NCBI GenBank assembly: GCA_024276905.1 | Contig: JAJRWF010000050.1 | Span: 21,749 to 85,748 of the forward strand | Direction: 5' to 3' | DNA length: 64,000 bases | DNA from: Deltaproteobacteria bacterium | GTDB taxonomy: Bacteria; Desulfobacterota; Desulfuromonadia; Desulfuromonadales; Geopsychrobacteraceae | Translations under genes and position numbers: made by a program | The notes under the pieces: model-generated | The model's database searches: none | What the model was told of the DNA's origin: nothing | What the model saw: the letters and a program-made list of their open reading frames with translations, nothing else | Part shown: piece by piece, positions 1 through 8,663 of the stretch | How the letters are laid out: the number at the start of each line of letters is the position of its first letter | Numbering within the stretch: position 1 is the first letter of the stretch

Positions 1-584
1 ATATTCTTGGAGTCGACAATATTGCTCGGAGAGATATCCGAGGAACGAACCGTACCGCTCAGGGTCACAATCTGCATTTCATTGTTGACGGTGACAGTCT
101 TGTTGCCCTTGATACGCAGATTGCCGTTGGGTAACACCTCAATGATCTGGGTGGCCAGAGTCGCGACCAGGTCTTCTTTACGGGAGGTTTTGCCGCCGCC
201 GGAAAAACTGTTGGACGCTGTTGCATCGAGCAATGCGGTCGGATCCATACCGAGATTGAACAGTCCTGGCAGTTTCTTCTCCAACCCGAGAAGTTTGCTG
301 ATGTCAGCAGTAATTTCGCTGTCACGCCCGGTAGATGTCTTGGCTTCCTTGCTGGCGCTGGCGCGTTCGAAAATGGCAACGGTAATCACATCGCCAAGCA
401 TACGCGCCTTGATATCGTAAAACAGACTGCCGCGATCTGCCGCCCAGAGCGAACCCGACGTATGGTGCGCCACCGGAGGTGAAACCACTGGTGCCACCTC
501 ACGCAGGTCAGGTTTGGTCGCCGACCCGGCACAAGCACTCAGCAGCAGCCATAGGCCAATCCCCATAAACCATCGAACTCTCAT
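1..584 (-). CDS. flgH: FlgH, flagellar L-ring lipoprotein (C-terminus cut by window edge)
   Basis: Translating the minus strand from an ATG at 584 gives an open frame to the window edge that is recognisable as FlgH, the outer-membrane L-ring bushing of the flagellar rod. A lipoprotein signal is visible: about 13 hydrophobic residues and a lipobox LSAC with Cys18. Further on are the FlgH-like stretches SLWAADRGSLFYDIKA and NGNLRIKGNKTVTVNNEMQ, and the last residues read DISPSNIVDSKN before the edge. A GGAG lies 8 bases before the ATG. The start is one base after the flgA stop codon, so it is co-transcribed with flgA. The missing part is only the last few dozen residues. Confidence 0.93.
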   Translation of the reverse strand, partial: MRVRWFMGIGLWLLLSACAGSATKPDLREVAPVVSPPVAHHTSGSLWAADRGSLFYDIKARMLGDVITVAIFERASASKEAKTSTGRDSEITADISKLLGLEKKLPGLFNLGMDPTALLDATASNSFSGGGKTSRKEDLVATLATQIIEVLPNGNLRIKGNKTVTVNNEMQIVTLSGTVRSSDISPSNIVDSKN

Positions 585-585
585 G

Positions 586-1527
586 TCAGAACTCCAGAAC
601 CACCTGGCCGGGCGCAACCACCCGGGCCAGGATCTCTTTACGTGATTGACTGTTACGCACCCGAATCATCTCGCCGGCACGTCCATTCTGCTGCGATTTC
701 CCCCGTGCAGTCAGGGTCAGGGCGCCGCGCCGGACCTGAATGCTGACCAGCTCGCCCCGTTTGATCATCGGTGGAAATTCCACCTGCAGACGCTGCAGGG
801 GTTCTCCCAGCCGGACCGATCGCTTAAGCCGTTTTCCGTACAATTCTGCGGCATTGAAGAGCGGGTTTCGCAACCCCGAAATATCGCGCGACTGTAAATC
901 AAGCTGTGCCGGACCCAGCTCGGTCCCGCGCCGCAAATCACCTGTGGCGACCACGACCTCGGCCAGAGCTTCCAGCTCAACCCGCAGTGACAGGTTACTC
1001 ACCACCCGGTCATCAACCCGGGTCACCAGGGTCAGCCGTCGGCTGCCGATCACCCGCGGGTTAGCCGGGATCAGCTGAAAGCTGAGACGCCCTGCGGGAA
1101 CCTCGAACGGCTCTGGCAATACCAGCGAGCGAAAGCGAAGTTTCACGTGGGGAATCCGTGCCGATTGTTCAACCAGAAAACGGTTCAACAGGGGGTCGAG
1201 TTGCGCCGCTCCGACCTGCACTCCTTCCCGCCGGATCAGAACCTGTTTTGCGCCCCGCCAGGCAATTTCACTCACGCCCAGTTTGCGTTGCAGCAGACGT
1301 TCGATATCGGCCCGTTTGAGTTTTTTACTCTCGCCGAGAGCCGGTGTTACCAACAGCGGCAACTGACCGACGGATTGCACCAGTGCGTCGGCCGAGACAA
1401 ACTCCACCAGATCGTGCAACAGGACCTGCTTCCCGGATACCTGGGCCTGATTGCGCAGACGCATTTCCAGGGCCAGCCCCACAGAGGGCACCAACAACAG
1501 AATTATGAATGACGACAGCAAACGCAT
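586..1527 (-). CDS. flgA: FlgA, P-ring assembly chaperone
   Basis: FlgA is the periplasmic chaperone needed to assemble the FlgI P-ring around the flagellar rod. The 313-residue product starts with a signal peptide (MRLLSSFIILLLVPSVGLA). Its C-terminal half has the SAF-like domain typical of FlgA: VVVATGDLRRGTELGPAQL, then RLGEPLQRLQV, then the end motif ILARVVAPGQVVLEF. I chose the ATG at 1527, which has AGGA upstream and starts directly with the signal peptide. A GTG three codons earlier (1536) is also open but lies too close to that AGGA. It lies between flgG and flgH in the flgF-flgG-flgA-flgH unit. Confidence 0.93.
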   Translation of the reverse strand: MRLLSSFIILLLVPSVGLALEMRLRNQAQVSGKQVLLHDLVEFVSADALVQSVGQLPLLVTPALGESKKLKRADIERLLQRKLGVSEIAWRGAKQVLIRREGVQVGAAQLDPLLNRFLVEQSARIPHVKLRFRSLVLPEPFEVPAGRLSFQLIPANPRVIGSRRLTLVTRVDDRVVSNLSLRVELEALAEVVVATGDLRRGTELGPAQLDLQSRDISGLRNPLFNAAELYGKRLKRSVRLGEPLQRLQVEFPPMIKRGELVSIQVRRGALTLTARGKSQQNGRAGEMIRVRNSQSRKEILARVVAPGQVVLEF

Positions 1528-1540
1528 CGGAGTCACATCC

Positions 1541-2326
1541 TTAACGGACCAGCTGGTTGGTCATCTGCAGCATCTCATCAGCGGTCTTGATCGCCTTGGA
1601 ATTGACCTCGTAAGCCCGCTGACTGGCAATCATATTGACCATCTCCTCCATGACATTCACATTGGAACCCTCAAGAAATCCCTGGGTCAGGGTGCCAAAA
1701 CCGACGTCGCCGGGAATTCCGGTCACCGGGGTTCCGGTCGTCTGGGTTTCAGCGTACAGATTGCGTCCCAGACTCTTGAGCCCGGCCGGATTACTGAAAC
1801 GAACCAGTTCGATCGAACTGATCTTGGTCGGCAGATTCTCGTTATCGAGCAGCACTTCAACACTGCCGGTCGTACCAATCGAGACACTGCGGGCGTTCTC
1901 TGGAATAATCACCTCCGGGAAGATCGGCAGCCCGTCCGAGGTCACCAAGCGACCGGTGCTGTCCTTCTTCAGCGCTCCGGCCCGGGTGTAGGCGTCCGTT
2001 CCGTCGGTCAGGGTCACCTGAAAAAAACCTTCTCCTTCGATGGCAACATCCAGTTCGTTCTCGGTCTGTCGAAAATCACCGCTGGTAAAAACCTTTTGTA
2101 CCGCCGCTACCCGCGATCCGAGCCCGACCTGAACCCCGGTCGGCACTTCAGTCCCTTCAGCCGTCGTTCCGACCATCTGACTGGTCTGATAAAGAATATC
2201 CTGAAAGTCGGCCCGGCTTTTTTTGAAGCCGGTACTGTTGACGTTGGCCAGGTTGTTGGCAATGACGTCCAGGTTAAGCTGCTGGGTTTCCATTCCGGTT
2301 GCTGCGGTCCAGAGTGCCCTGATCAT
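1541..2326 (-). CDS. flgG: FlgG, distal rod protein
   Basis: FlgG forms the distal rod that crosses the periplasm. The 261 residues are the usual length for FlgG. The N-terminus carries the rod/hook signature (WTAATGMETQQLNLDVIANN followed by LANVNSTGFKKS), and the C-terminus ends in the conserved helix MIASQRAYEVNSKAIKTADE and then LQMTNQLVR. The stop codon is TAA at this conserved end, which shows that TAA is a normal terminator in this genome. An AGGAG lies 7 bases before the ATG. It follows flgF after 38 bases. Confidence 0.97.
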   Translation of the reverse strand: MIRALWTAATGMETQQLNLDVIANNLANVNSTGFKKSRADFQDILYQTSQMVGTTAEGTEVPTGVQVGLGSRVAAVQKVFTSGDFRQTENELDVAIEGEGFFQVTLTDGTDAYTRAGALKKDSTGRLVTSDGLPIFPEVIIPENARSVSIGTTGSVEVLLDNENLPTKISSIELVRFSNPAGLKSLGRNLYAETQTTGTPVTGIPGDVGFGTLTQGFLEGSNVNVMEEMVNMIASQRAYEVNSKAIKTADEMLQMTNQLVR

Positions 2327-2364
2327 TTTGTATCTCCTTGATAGCGGGTTCAGTCACCCGCCGG

Positions 2365-3093
2365 CTATTGAACGTTTCCCAGTTCTGCCAGCTTGCGATC
2401 CATTTCGGCATAGGCGGTCAGCGCTTTCTGCGCCGCCTCAAAAGTCCGCAGGGTGGAAACCATACGTCCCATCTCCTGCATGACATTGACGTTTGATCCT
2501 TCCAGGTAGCCCTGTAAAATCTCCGGCTGCGTGCGTGGTGTCACCTGAGCATCCGGTGGGGCGATAAAAACCCCGTCATTTCCGCGCTTGAGCCCGCTGG
2601 TATCCTCAAAGACGTACAGCGGGATCGAGCCCACCAGTTGATCGGCGGAAATGATACTGCCACCCTGGGTGATACTGACATCCTCCGCCGGCAAAATAAC
2701 CGGGCTATCACCGTTGCCGAGCAACTTGGCGCCACCGGGTGTCAGCATTTCACCCTCGGCATTGCGCCGGAAACTGCCACGGCGGGCATATACGATCTCA
2801 CCATCTTCCTGCTCAACACGAAAAAAACCGTCCCCATTGATCGCCAGATGCATCGGATCGCCGGTTTTTTCGATACGCCCCGGTGTGAAATCAATCATCT
2901 CATTGCTCACAAGGACATAATTGGTTGCCATATTTCCACGGGTCGCCTTGGCCTCATCGAGTTGAGCCTCGAAAACAGCGATCCCTTTCTTGTAGGCAGA
3001 AGTGTTGGCATTCGCGAGATTGCTGTTGATATTGTCGAGCATTCGCATTCTCGAAATGGCCCCGGTCAAGGCACCGTATTTACCTGATCCCAT
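2365..3093 (-). CDS. flgF: FlgF, proximal rod protein
   Basis: FlgF is a proximal rod subunit and a close relative of FlgG. The 242-residue product has the rod N-terminal motif (RMRMLDNINSNLANANTSAY), an internal 'GDGFFRVE' block shared by FlgE/F/G proteins, and a C-terminal helix region (YLEGSNVNVMQEMGRMVSTL). A GGAG lies 7 bases before the ATG. It is the first gene of the flgF-flgG-flgA-flgH unit. A candidate sigma-28 site lies just upstream. Confidence 0.95.
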   Translation of the reverse strand: MGSGKYGALTGAISRMRMLDNINSNLANANTSAYKKGIAVFEAQLDEAKATRGNMATNYVLVSNEMIDFTPGRIEKTGDPMHLAINGDGFFRVEQEDGEIVYARRGSFRRNAEGEMLTPGGAKLLGNGDSPVILPAEDVSITQGGSIISADQLVGSIPLYVFEDTSGLKRGNDGVFIAPPDAQVTPRTQPEILQGYLEGSNVNVMQEMGRMVSTLRTFEAAQKALTAYAEMDRKLAELGNVQ

Positions 3094-3124
3094 GGTCTGT
3101 CTCCGTTGTTGTCGACTATTTGAC

Positions 3125-3152
3125 TTATCGACCAGCCGGTGTTTTTTATTTA
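3125..3152 (-). promoter_or_regulatory. Candidate sigma-28 (FliA) promoter for flgF operon
   Basis: On the minus strand, TAAA at 3152-3149 is followed by 16 bases and then GTCGATAA at 3132-3125. The enterobacterial FliA consensus is TAAA-N15-GCCGATAA, so the -10 differs at one base and the spacer is one base longer. The site lies 32 bases before the flgF start and overlaps the stop codon of the small gene after fliA. It would let late rod and ring genes respond to the FliA encoded just upstream. Confidence 0.45.
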
Positions 3153-3512
3153 ATTCGAAACCCTCTTAAGCTGAGCCAGGCGCACGATCTGCACCGCCTC
3201 ATCCTCACCGATATGCAGGGCGGTTGCGATTTGCGCAGCACTCATCCCCTGACGGGCCATAGCACTGATGTAGCGATAGCGATCCGGCATCTCCTGAGGC
3301 TGGTGCGGTCGGGGTATTTTGTGGCAACGCTCAGCCTGGGCCAGATTCTGCGAGAAACGTTCGGGAGGATCAGGCTCACGCTGCAATTGCTCTTCAAGCC
3401 GACCAACCTGCAACCTCAACCTGCGGCAGCAGCGGCGCTGTAAAACCAGCGCAAAGAGCCCCGAAAAAACCGCTGCCGTCGCAAAAACAATAACCAATAG
3501 CTGTTCACTCAT
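3150..3512 (-). CDS. Small membrane-anchored protein with HTH-like tail, flagellar operon
   Basis: This is a 120-residue protein that I cannot assign to a named gene. It begins with one membrane segment (LLVIVFATAAVFSGLFALVL), followed by a basic, Arg-rich coiled-coil-like stretch (RLRLQVGRLEEQLQR). It ends with a helix-turn-helix-like region (YRYISAMARQGMSAAQIATA, then LHIGEDEAVQIVRLAQ). Small proteins of this design (DUF2802/DUF6115-like) are often found after fliA in flagellar clusters, but I cannot confirm the family. The first ATG is at 3515; the second, at 3512, has better spacing from the GGAG supplied by the heptad repeat. It is the last gene of the motA-to-fliA unit. Confidence 0.7.
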   Translation of the reverse strand: MSEQLLVIVFATAAVFSGLFALVLQRRCCRRLRLQVGRLEEQLQREPDPPERFSQNLAQAERCHKIPRPHQPQEMPDRYRYISAMARQGMSAAQIATALHIGEDEAVQIVRLAQLKRVSN

Positions 3513-3516
3513 CATT

Positions 3517-3558
3517 CACTCCTCACCCCTGACTCCTCACGCTTCACGCTTCACGCTC
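3517..3558. repeat. Degenerate heptanucleotide repeat, six units
   Basis: Reading the plus strand in steps of seven gives CACTCCT, CACCCCT, GACTCCT, CACGCTT, CACGCTT, CACGCTC. The array fills the gap between fliA and the next gene. Its last unit contains the fliA stop codon, and its first units supply the GGAG ribosome site for the downstream gene. The same kind of heptad occurs upstream of radC at about 63.82-63.89 kb. Confidence 0.7.
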
Positions 3559-4309
3559 ACTTCCTTGCCCGATCACGTAAGCTGCGCGACATCTTGACTT
3601 TCATCTTCAGCAGGGCCTGACTGTGAAGTTGTGAAATACGCCCCTCTGAAAGCTCCAGCACCTCGGCAATTTCCTTTTGCGAGAGTTCCTCGTAGTAGTA
3701 GAGCGACAGCACCAGCTGCTCCTTTTCGGAGAGTGTGCCGATATAACCGGCCAGCTCCTGTGTCAATTCCAGGGCTTCAAGACGCTCCTGAACCGACTCC
3801 TGCTCGGTATCTTCGAGATTGTCAAGAAAGGTCCGCCCCCCTTCGCTGTCATCCAGGGTTTCATGCAGACTGACGCAACCAAGGTGACTGACCTGCATCA
3901 GCATTTCGTGGTAATCCGCAAGCGAGAGTTCAAGTTCAGTGGCAATTTCATGCTCTTCGGGTTGGCGATGAAGCTTTTTCTCAAGCCGATCGATTGCCTT
4001 CGACATCCGCGATTGCTTCTCACGCATTGAGCGCGAAAACCAGTCCAGACGTCGGACTTCATCATAGATTGCCCCTCGAATCCGGCGCTCGGCAAAGGTC
4101 TTGAACAACACCCCGCGCTTCGGGTCGAAGCGACTGGCGGCATCGATCAGACCGACCATTGCCGCACTGCGCAGATCGTCACGGCTGACAAACGCCGGAA
4201 CCTGCGTCTTCATACGTTCAACCAGAAAATTAACCAGCGGCATGTTCACCTCGACCATCCGCTCGCGATCAGCGGCGCCAGGTGGTCCGTAGCGATCGAC
4301 TGTTGTCAT
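3557..4309 (-). CDS. fliA: FliA, flagellar sigma-28 factor
   Basis: FliA is the sigma factor for late flagellar and chemotaxis genes. The 250-residue product has sigma region 2 (VNFLVERMKTQVPAFVSRDD, then GLIDAASRFDPKRGVLFKTF and AERRIRGAIYDEVRRLDWFS). It ends with region 4 and its helix-turn-helix (LSLYYYEELSQKEIAEVLEL followed by SEGRISQLHSQAL). The length matches FliA/WhiG-type sigma factors. The ATG overlaps the end of flhG by four bases, and a GGAG lies 8 bases upstream inside flhG. The arrangement flhF-flhG-fliA is common in polar flagellates. Confidence 0.96.
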   Translation of the reverse strand: MTTVDRYGPPGAADRERMVEVNMPLVNFLVERMKTQVPAFVSRDDLRSAAMVGLIDAASRFDPKRGVLFKTFAERRIRGAIYDEVRRLDWFSRSMREKQSRMSKAIDRLEKKLHRQPEEHEIATELELSLADYHEMLMQVSHLGCVSLHETLDDSEGGRTFLDNLEDTEQESVQERLEALELTQELAGYIGTLSEKEQLVLSLYYYEELSQKEIAEVLELSEGRISQLHSQALLKMKVKMSRSLRDRARK

Positions 4310-5202
4310 CCATACTGCTCCGTTTCAACACCGAGAAACCGCTTGAAGAAAAACTGCAGGGTTCCCTTCGGCCTGTCGTGGATCGGGGTTTCAATCAGGC
4401 TGTCAGCCAGGGCGACAAAAGCTTTTGAAACCTTGTGCTCGGGGTAGAGGTCCTGAATAATCTGCTGGGCTCGCACCGCTTCGTGCATCTTGCGATCAAA
4501 GGGAACCGCCCCGAGATAATCGATACTGATGTCGAGATAGCGCCCTGAAACCATCGTCAGTTTTTCGAAGACGTCGAGCCCTTCGTTGTTGTTGCGCACC
4601 GAATTGACGCAGAGCAGAAAATTTTTCTGGTGATACTGGCTGGAAAGCAGCTTCATCAGGGCGTAGGCATCGGTGATCGCGGTCGGTTCAGGGGTCGTGA
4701 CGACCAGAATGTCCTGGGCCGCGACATTGAAATAGGTCACGTTGTCCGAGATACCGGCCTCGGTATCGATCATCACCAGGTCAAAATCTTCCTGCAGATT
4801 ATCAATCGCCTCGATAAAGCGCATTTTGAGCTGAGCATCGAGACGCGTGTACTGTTGAACGCCTGAGCCTGCGGGCAGAATTTTCAGTCCGTGAGGGCCT
4901 TCAACCATAATCTCTTCCAGGCTGCGTTCGCCCTTGAAAAAATGATTCAGATTGTAGCCGGGCGCCAAACCGAGAATGACGTCAATATTGGCCAGCCCGA
5001 GATCGGCATCAATCACCAGAACTTTTTTGCCCTGACGTGCCAGGGCGATTGCCACGTTGGCGACGACTGCCGTCTTGCCAACCCCGCCTTTGCCACTGGT
5101 TACCGCTACGACCCGCGTCGTCCGAACCTGAGCCTCCGGCAGAGAGTCTCCATTTTGCTGTTGGCGCAAGGTTGCGGCCTGATCGATTGCTGCAGGGTTC
5201 AT
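4306..5202 (-). CDS. flhG: FlhG (FleN/YlxH), MinD-like ATPase controlling flagellar number
   Basis: FlhG is a membrane-associated MinD/ParA-type ATPase that, with FlhF, limits the number and position of flagella. The deviant Walker A motif is clear (SGKGGVGKTAVVANVA, about residues 36-51), followed by the switch region VLVIDADLGLANIDV and the DLVMIDTEAGI box. The length of 298 residues is usual. A short N-terminal extension rich in Gln (ATLRQQQNG) resembles the FlhF-contacting segment of FlhG proteins. The start overlaps the flhF stop by four bases and the end overlaps fliA by four, so expression is tightly coupled. Confidence 0.95.
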   Translation of the reverse strand: MNPAAIDQAATLRQQQNGDSLPEAQVRTTRVVAVTSGKGGVGKTAVVANVAIALARQGKKVLVIDADLGLANIDVILGLAPGYNLNHFFKGERSLEEIMVEGPHGLKILPAGSGVQQYTRLDAQLKMRFIEAIDNLQEDFDLVMIDTEAGISDNVTYFNVAAQDILVVTTPEPTAITDAYALMKLLSSQYHQKNFLLCVNSVRNNNEGLDVFEKLTMVSGRYLDISIDYLGAVPFDRKMHEAVRAQQIIQDLYPEHKVSKAFVALADSLIETPIHDRPKGTLQFFFKRFLGVETEQYG

Positions 5203-6479
5203 ACGACATCCTTCTGTGCTTGAGGTTCGCTCCCCATCACCCAGTCAGCGACCAGCCGGGGTTCCGCCAGCAGCAGATCTTCGGGGACCTGCTGTCCGTT
5301 GGTCAGACAGGCCAGCGGCAGGGCAGTGCGTGTCGGCAGATTGAGCAGAACGCCCCAGGTCTCACACTCATCGAGTTTAGTGAAAATGAGGCTGGAAATC
5401 GGCACGCGCGAAAAATTTTCTACCACCTGCTGCAACTGTTTTTCATGACTGTGGGCCGACAGTACCAGCCAGTTTTCAACCGTTGACTCCGGTCCGAGAA
5501 AATCGGCCAGTTCCTCGATTCGACTGCGATCACGCGGGCTACGTCCGGCGGTATCAATCAGAATCAGATCTTTGTCGCGATGCTGTTCAAGAACCTGCGG
5601 CAGCTGGTCGGGACGAAAAATCACCTCAACCGGCAGATTCATGATCTCACCGTAAACCTTGAGCTGCTCGACCGCCGCGATGCGGAACGTATCGATGGTC
5701 ACCAGAGCGACCCGGGAACCGGCGGCAATTGCGGCGGCAGCCAGCTTGGCGATGGTGGTGGTTTTACCGACCCCGGTCGGGCCGATCAGGGCAATCCGTC
5801 GCTGCCCCTGCTGCGTCTCTTCCCAGGCCGGGGGACTGACCTGCACCAGATCAGCGATGGTGTCGCGCAAAAACTCGCGTTGCCGCTGTGGATCTCGCCG
5901 CTGCTCGGCACTCATCCGGCTTTCGGCAAAGCGGGCAATGGTTTCGGCAGCTTCATCATCGACCCCACTGGCACAAAGCATGGCTGCCACCGGTGACTGA
6001 GCCGTTCGCGGTGGATCTTCGATAACGGCTGCGGTCAGCGGCTGGAAGGCTTTGGCGCGGGTTTCGGTCAGCTTCTGCACCATCGACTTAAGCTCTTCAA
6101 GATCACGCTGCAGACCACCGACATTCTGTTCGGCAACCGTCTGACGCAGTTGACTCAGTTCCATCTCAAGCGGATCAATTACCGGTTGGGAACCACGTTG
6201 CATCTGGCTGGAAACTTGAGATTCCGCAGCCCGATAAGCCGCGACAGCCGCTTTTCGGGCGACCGGCTTCTTCTCAGTCTGGGCAGGCTCCTCCTCCGGG
6301 TTGACCATCGCCGGTGATTCGATCGCCGCAGTCACTTCAATCATCGGCTTGGCCAGAAGGCCCAATCCTTTTTTGCGCAGGGTGCGCGTTGACAGAATCA
6401 GTGCCTCCGGACCCAGAGTCTGCTTCACCTTCTGCAGGGCCGTCGCCATATCCTCAGCGGTAAAGGTTCTAACTAGCAT
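5199..6479 (-). CDS. flhF: FlhF, SRP-type GTPase for flagellar placement
   Basis: FlhF is an SRP-family GTPase that marks the site of polar flagellum assembly. The N-terminus has the usual opening (MLVRTFTAEDMATALQKVKQ), and a variable basic/acidic middle follows. The NG domain carries the P-loop GPTGVGKTTTIAKLAAAA, the DTFRIAAVEQL box, LILIDTAGRSPRD and the FTKLDE guanine-specificity motif. At 426 residues it is of usual size. It overlaps flhA by 11 bases and flhG by 4. Confidence 0.96.
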   Translation of the reverse strand: MLVRTFTAEDMATALQKVKQTLGPEALILSTRTLRKKGLGLLAKPMIEVTAAIESPAMVNPEEEPAQTEKKPVARKAAVAAYRAAESQVSSQMQRGSQPVIDPLEMELSQLRQTVAEQNVGGLQRDLEELKSMVQKLTETRAKAFQPLTAAVIEDPPRTAQSPVAAMLCASGVDDEAAETIARFAESRMSAEQRRDPQRQREFLRDTIADLVQVSPPAWEETQQGQRRIALIGPTGVGKTTTIAKLAAAAIAAGSRVALVTIDTFRIAAVEQLKVYGEIMNLPVEVIFRPDQLPQVLEQHRDKDLILIDTAGRSPRDRSRIEELADFLGPESTVENWLVLSAHSHEKQLQQVVENFSRVPISSLIFTKLDECETWGVLLNLPTRTALPLACLTNGQQVPEDLLLAEPRLVADWVMGSEPQAQKDVV

Positions 6480-8550
6480 TGACAGTCACCGTTCCTACCG
6501 ATCGCACCTTCAGATGGGGTGCAATCTCGTTATGGGAAATAATTGCCAGCGAGGGAAGATAGCGCTCCGTCAACCGTCTGAGATGGATACGGATCGCGGG
6601 AGTACAAAGCAGCACCGGATTCCCCCCGGGAAAAGAATCGGCGGCGTCTCTGAGACTGCTGATCAAGGTCTGGGCAAAGCCGGGCTCGACCGCCAGGTAG
6701 GAGCCTTGGTCACCAGTATGCAGTGCGTCCTGCAGCCGATTTTCGACACTGCGCTCCAGGGTCATCGTCTCAAGCAGGCTGCCGTCGCTACTCAGCTGAC
6801 TGCTGATTGAGCGCGCCATCACCTGCCGCACCTGCTCAACCAGCTGATCGGCATCATGAATCGTGGGCGCCCAATCGGCCAGGGTTTCGAGAATGGTCCG
6901 CAGATCCCGAATCGAAACCTGTTCACGCAACAGGTTCTGCAACACCCGCATCACCACGCCGAGATTGAGCAGATTCGGCACCAGTTCCTCAACCAGCTTC
7001 GGACATTCCTGGGCCAGGTTATCGAGCAGATTCTGCGTTTCCTGGCGGCCGAGCAGTTCATGGGCATGGCGGCGAATCAGTTCGCTGACATGGGTTGCAA
7101 TCACCGTCGTGTTGTCAACGACGGTGTAACCGGCAATCTGGGCCCGTTCCTTCTTGTCATCACCGATCCAGATCGCCGGCAGACCGAAAGCCGGTTCAGT
7201 GGTCTCGACCCCCTTGAGTGTTTCAGTAGCGGTGCCGGGATTCATCGCCAGATAATGATCAGGCAGCAGCTCACCACCACCGATCTTGACTCCCTTGAGA
7301 ATGATGGCGTACTCGTTCGGCTTGAGTTGCAGGTTGTCCTTGATATGCACCGGCGGGACGATAAAACCCATGTCGAGCGCGAACTGTTTGCGGATCGACT
7401 TGATCCGCGGCAGCAATTCACCATTCTGGCCTGAGTCAACCAGTGGAATCAGACCGTAGCCGACCTCCATCTCAAGCATGTCGACGCTCAACATCGCTTC
7501 ATAATTCTCCTCGACCGGTGCGGCCGGCAGTGCTTTCTGTTCCTCGACCTCAAGCTCTTTTTCCTTATGACTCTTCTGGACCCGCCAGGCGATCCAGGCA
7601 AGGATCAGCGCCATCAGCAAAAAGGGAATCTGCGGCAGGCCGGGAATAACCGCAAAGGCACCCAGAATCCCGGCGACCACCCAGATGGCACGCGGATGAA
7701 CACTGAACTGACGCTTGACTTCGGAACCGAAATCTTCTCCGCTGGCGGTTCGAGTGACCATGATGCCGGCGCCGGTAGAAATAATCAGCGCCGGAATCTG
7801 TCCGACCAGTCCGTCCCCGACCGTCAGGATGGTGTAGTTGGCGGCGGCATCGGCCATCGGCATGCCCTTTTGCATGACACCGATCACGAAACCGGCGCCG
7901 ATATTGATCAGGGTGATAATGATTCCGGCAACCGCATCGCCCTTGACGAACTTGCTGGCACCGTCCATTGCTCCATAGAAATCGGCTTCCTGGGCGATCT
8001 CTTCGCGGCGGGTTCGAGCATCGTTTTCATTGATCAGACCCGCATTCAGATCGGCATCGATCGCCATCTGCTTGCCGGGCATCGCATCAAGAGTAAAACG
8101 GGCCGCAACTTCAGCCACCCGACCGGCACCCTTGGTGATGACCATAAAGTTGATGATGACCAGAATGACAAAGATGACGAGCCCGACCACGTAATTTCCA
8201 CCAACCACAAACTGGCCGAAGGATTCGATCACCGTACCGGCAGCGCCCACACCTTCGTCGCCATGGAGCAGAATCAGGCGTGTTGAGGCGACATTCAGTG
8301 AGAGGCGAAAGAGGGTCGTTACCAGCAGAACCGAGGGGAAGATCGTAAAGTCAAGCGCCTTGACGGTATAGAGCGAGATGATCAGGATCATCAACGCCAT
8401 GGTGATATTGAGGGAGAGAAAGATGTCGAGCAGCATCGGCGGCACGGGCAGAATCATCAGCATCAGAATCAGGACCAGGCCGAAAGCGACCATCACATCC
8501 GAACGCAGAATAAGTTCACGCCAACGATTTTGAATCACTGCTTCGAGCAT
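6469..8550 (-). CDS. flhA: FlhA, flagellar type III export gate protein
   Basis: FlhA is the large export-gate membrane protein of the flagellar type III secretion system. It has about eight transmembrane helices in the first half (for example VMVAFGLVLILMLMILPVPP) with the conserved loop VTKGAGRVAEVAARFTLDAM and then PGKQMAIDADLNAGLI. The second half is the cytosolic ring domain. The ATG at 8550 is preceded by GAGGA at 5 bases and gives 693 residues. A TTG five codons earlier is also open but less likely. About 110 bases separate it from flhB, with no clear promoter in between. Confidence 0.97.
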   Translation of the reverse strand: MLEAVIQNRWRELILRSDVMVAFGLVLILMLMILPVPPMLLDIFLSLNITMALMILIISLYTVKALDFTIFPSVLLVTTLFRLSLNVASTRLILLHGDEGVGAAGTVIESFGQFVVGGNYVVGLVIFVILVIINFMVITKGAGRVAEVAARFTLDAMPGKQMAIDADLNAGLINENDARTRREEIAQEADFYGAMDGASKFVKGDAVAGIIITLINIGAGFVIGVMQKGMPMADAAANYTILTVGDGLVGQIPALIISTGAGIMVTRTASGEDFGSEVKRQFSVHPRAIWVVAGILGAFAVIPGLPQIPFLLMALILAWIAWRVQKSHKEKELEVEEQKALPAAPVEENYEAMLSVDMLEMEVGYGLIPLVDSGQNGELLPRIKSIRKQFALDMGFIVPPVHIKDNLQLKPNEYAIILKGVKIGGGELLPDHYLAMNPGTATETLKGVETTEPAFGLPAIWIGDDKKERAQIAGYTVVDNTTVIATHVSELIRRHAHELLGRQETQNLLDNLAQECPKLVEELVPNLLNLGVVMRVLQNLLREQVSIRDLRTILETLADWAPTIHDADQLVEQVRQVMARSISSQLSSDGSLLETMTLERSVENRLQDALHTGDQGSYLAVEPGFAQTLISSLRDAADSFPGGNPVLLCTPAIRIHLRRLTERYLPSLAIISHNEIAPHLKVRSVGTVTVNAS

Positions 8551-8663
8551 TAATTTCCTCTGCAATCTCCGTTGCGGGCCAAGATTCCGTCGCGGACAGT
8601 CAATATTCCGGCGGACTGCACCGACGATTTTATCTGAAATATATTTTCAACTATTTCAGTCTC

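Noticed and set aside
1451..2341. Plus-strand open frame of 296 codons over flgG
   Set aside because: It is a shadow of flgG; no ribosome site or family pattern.
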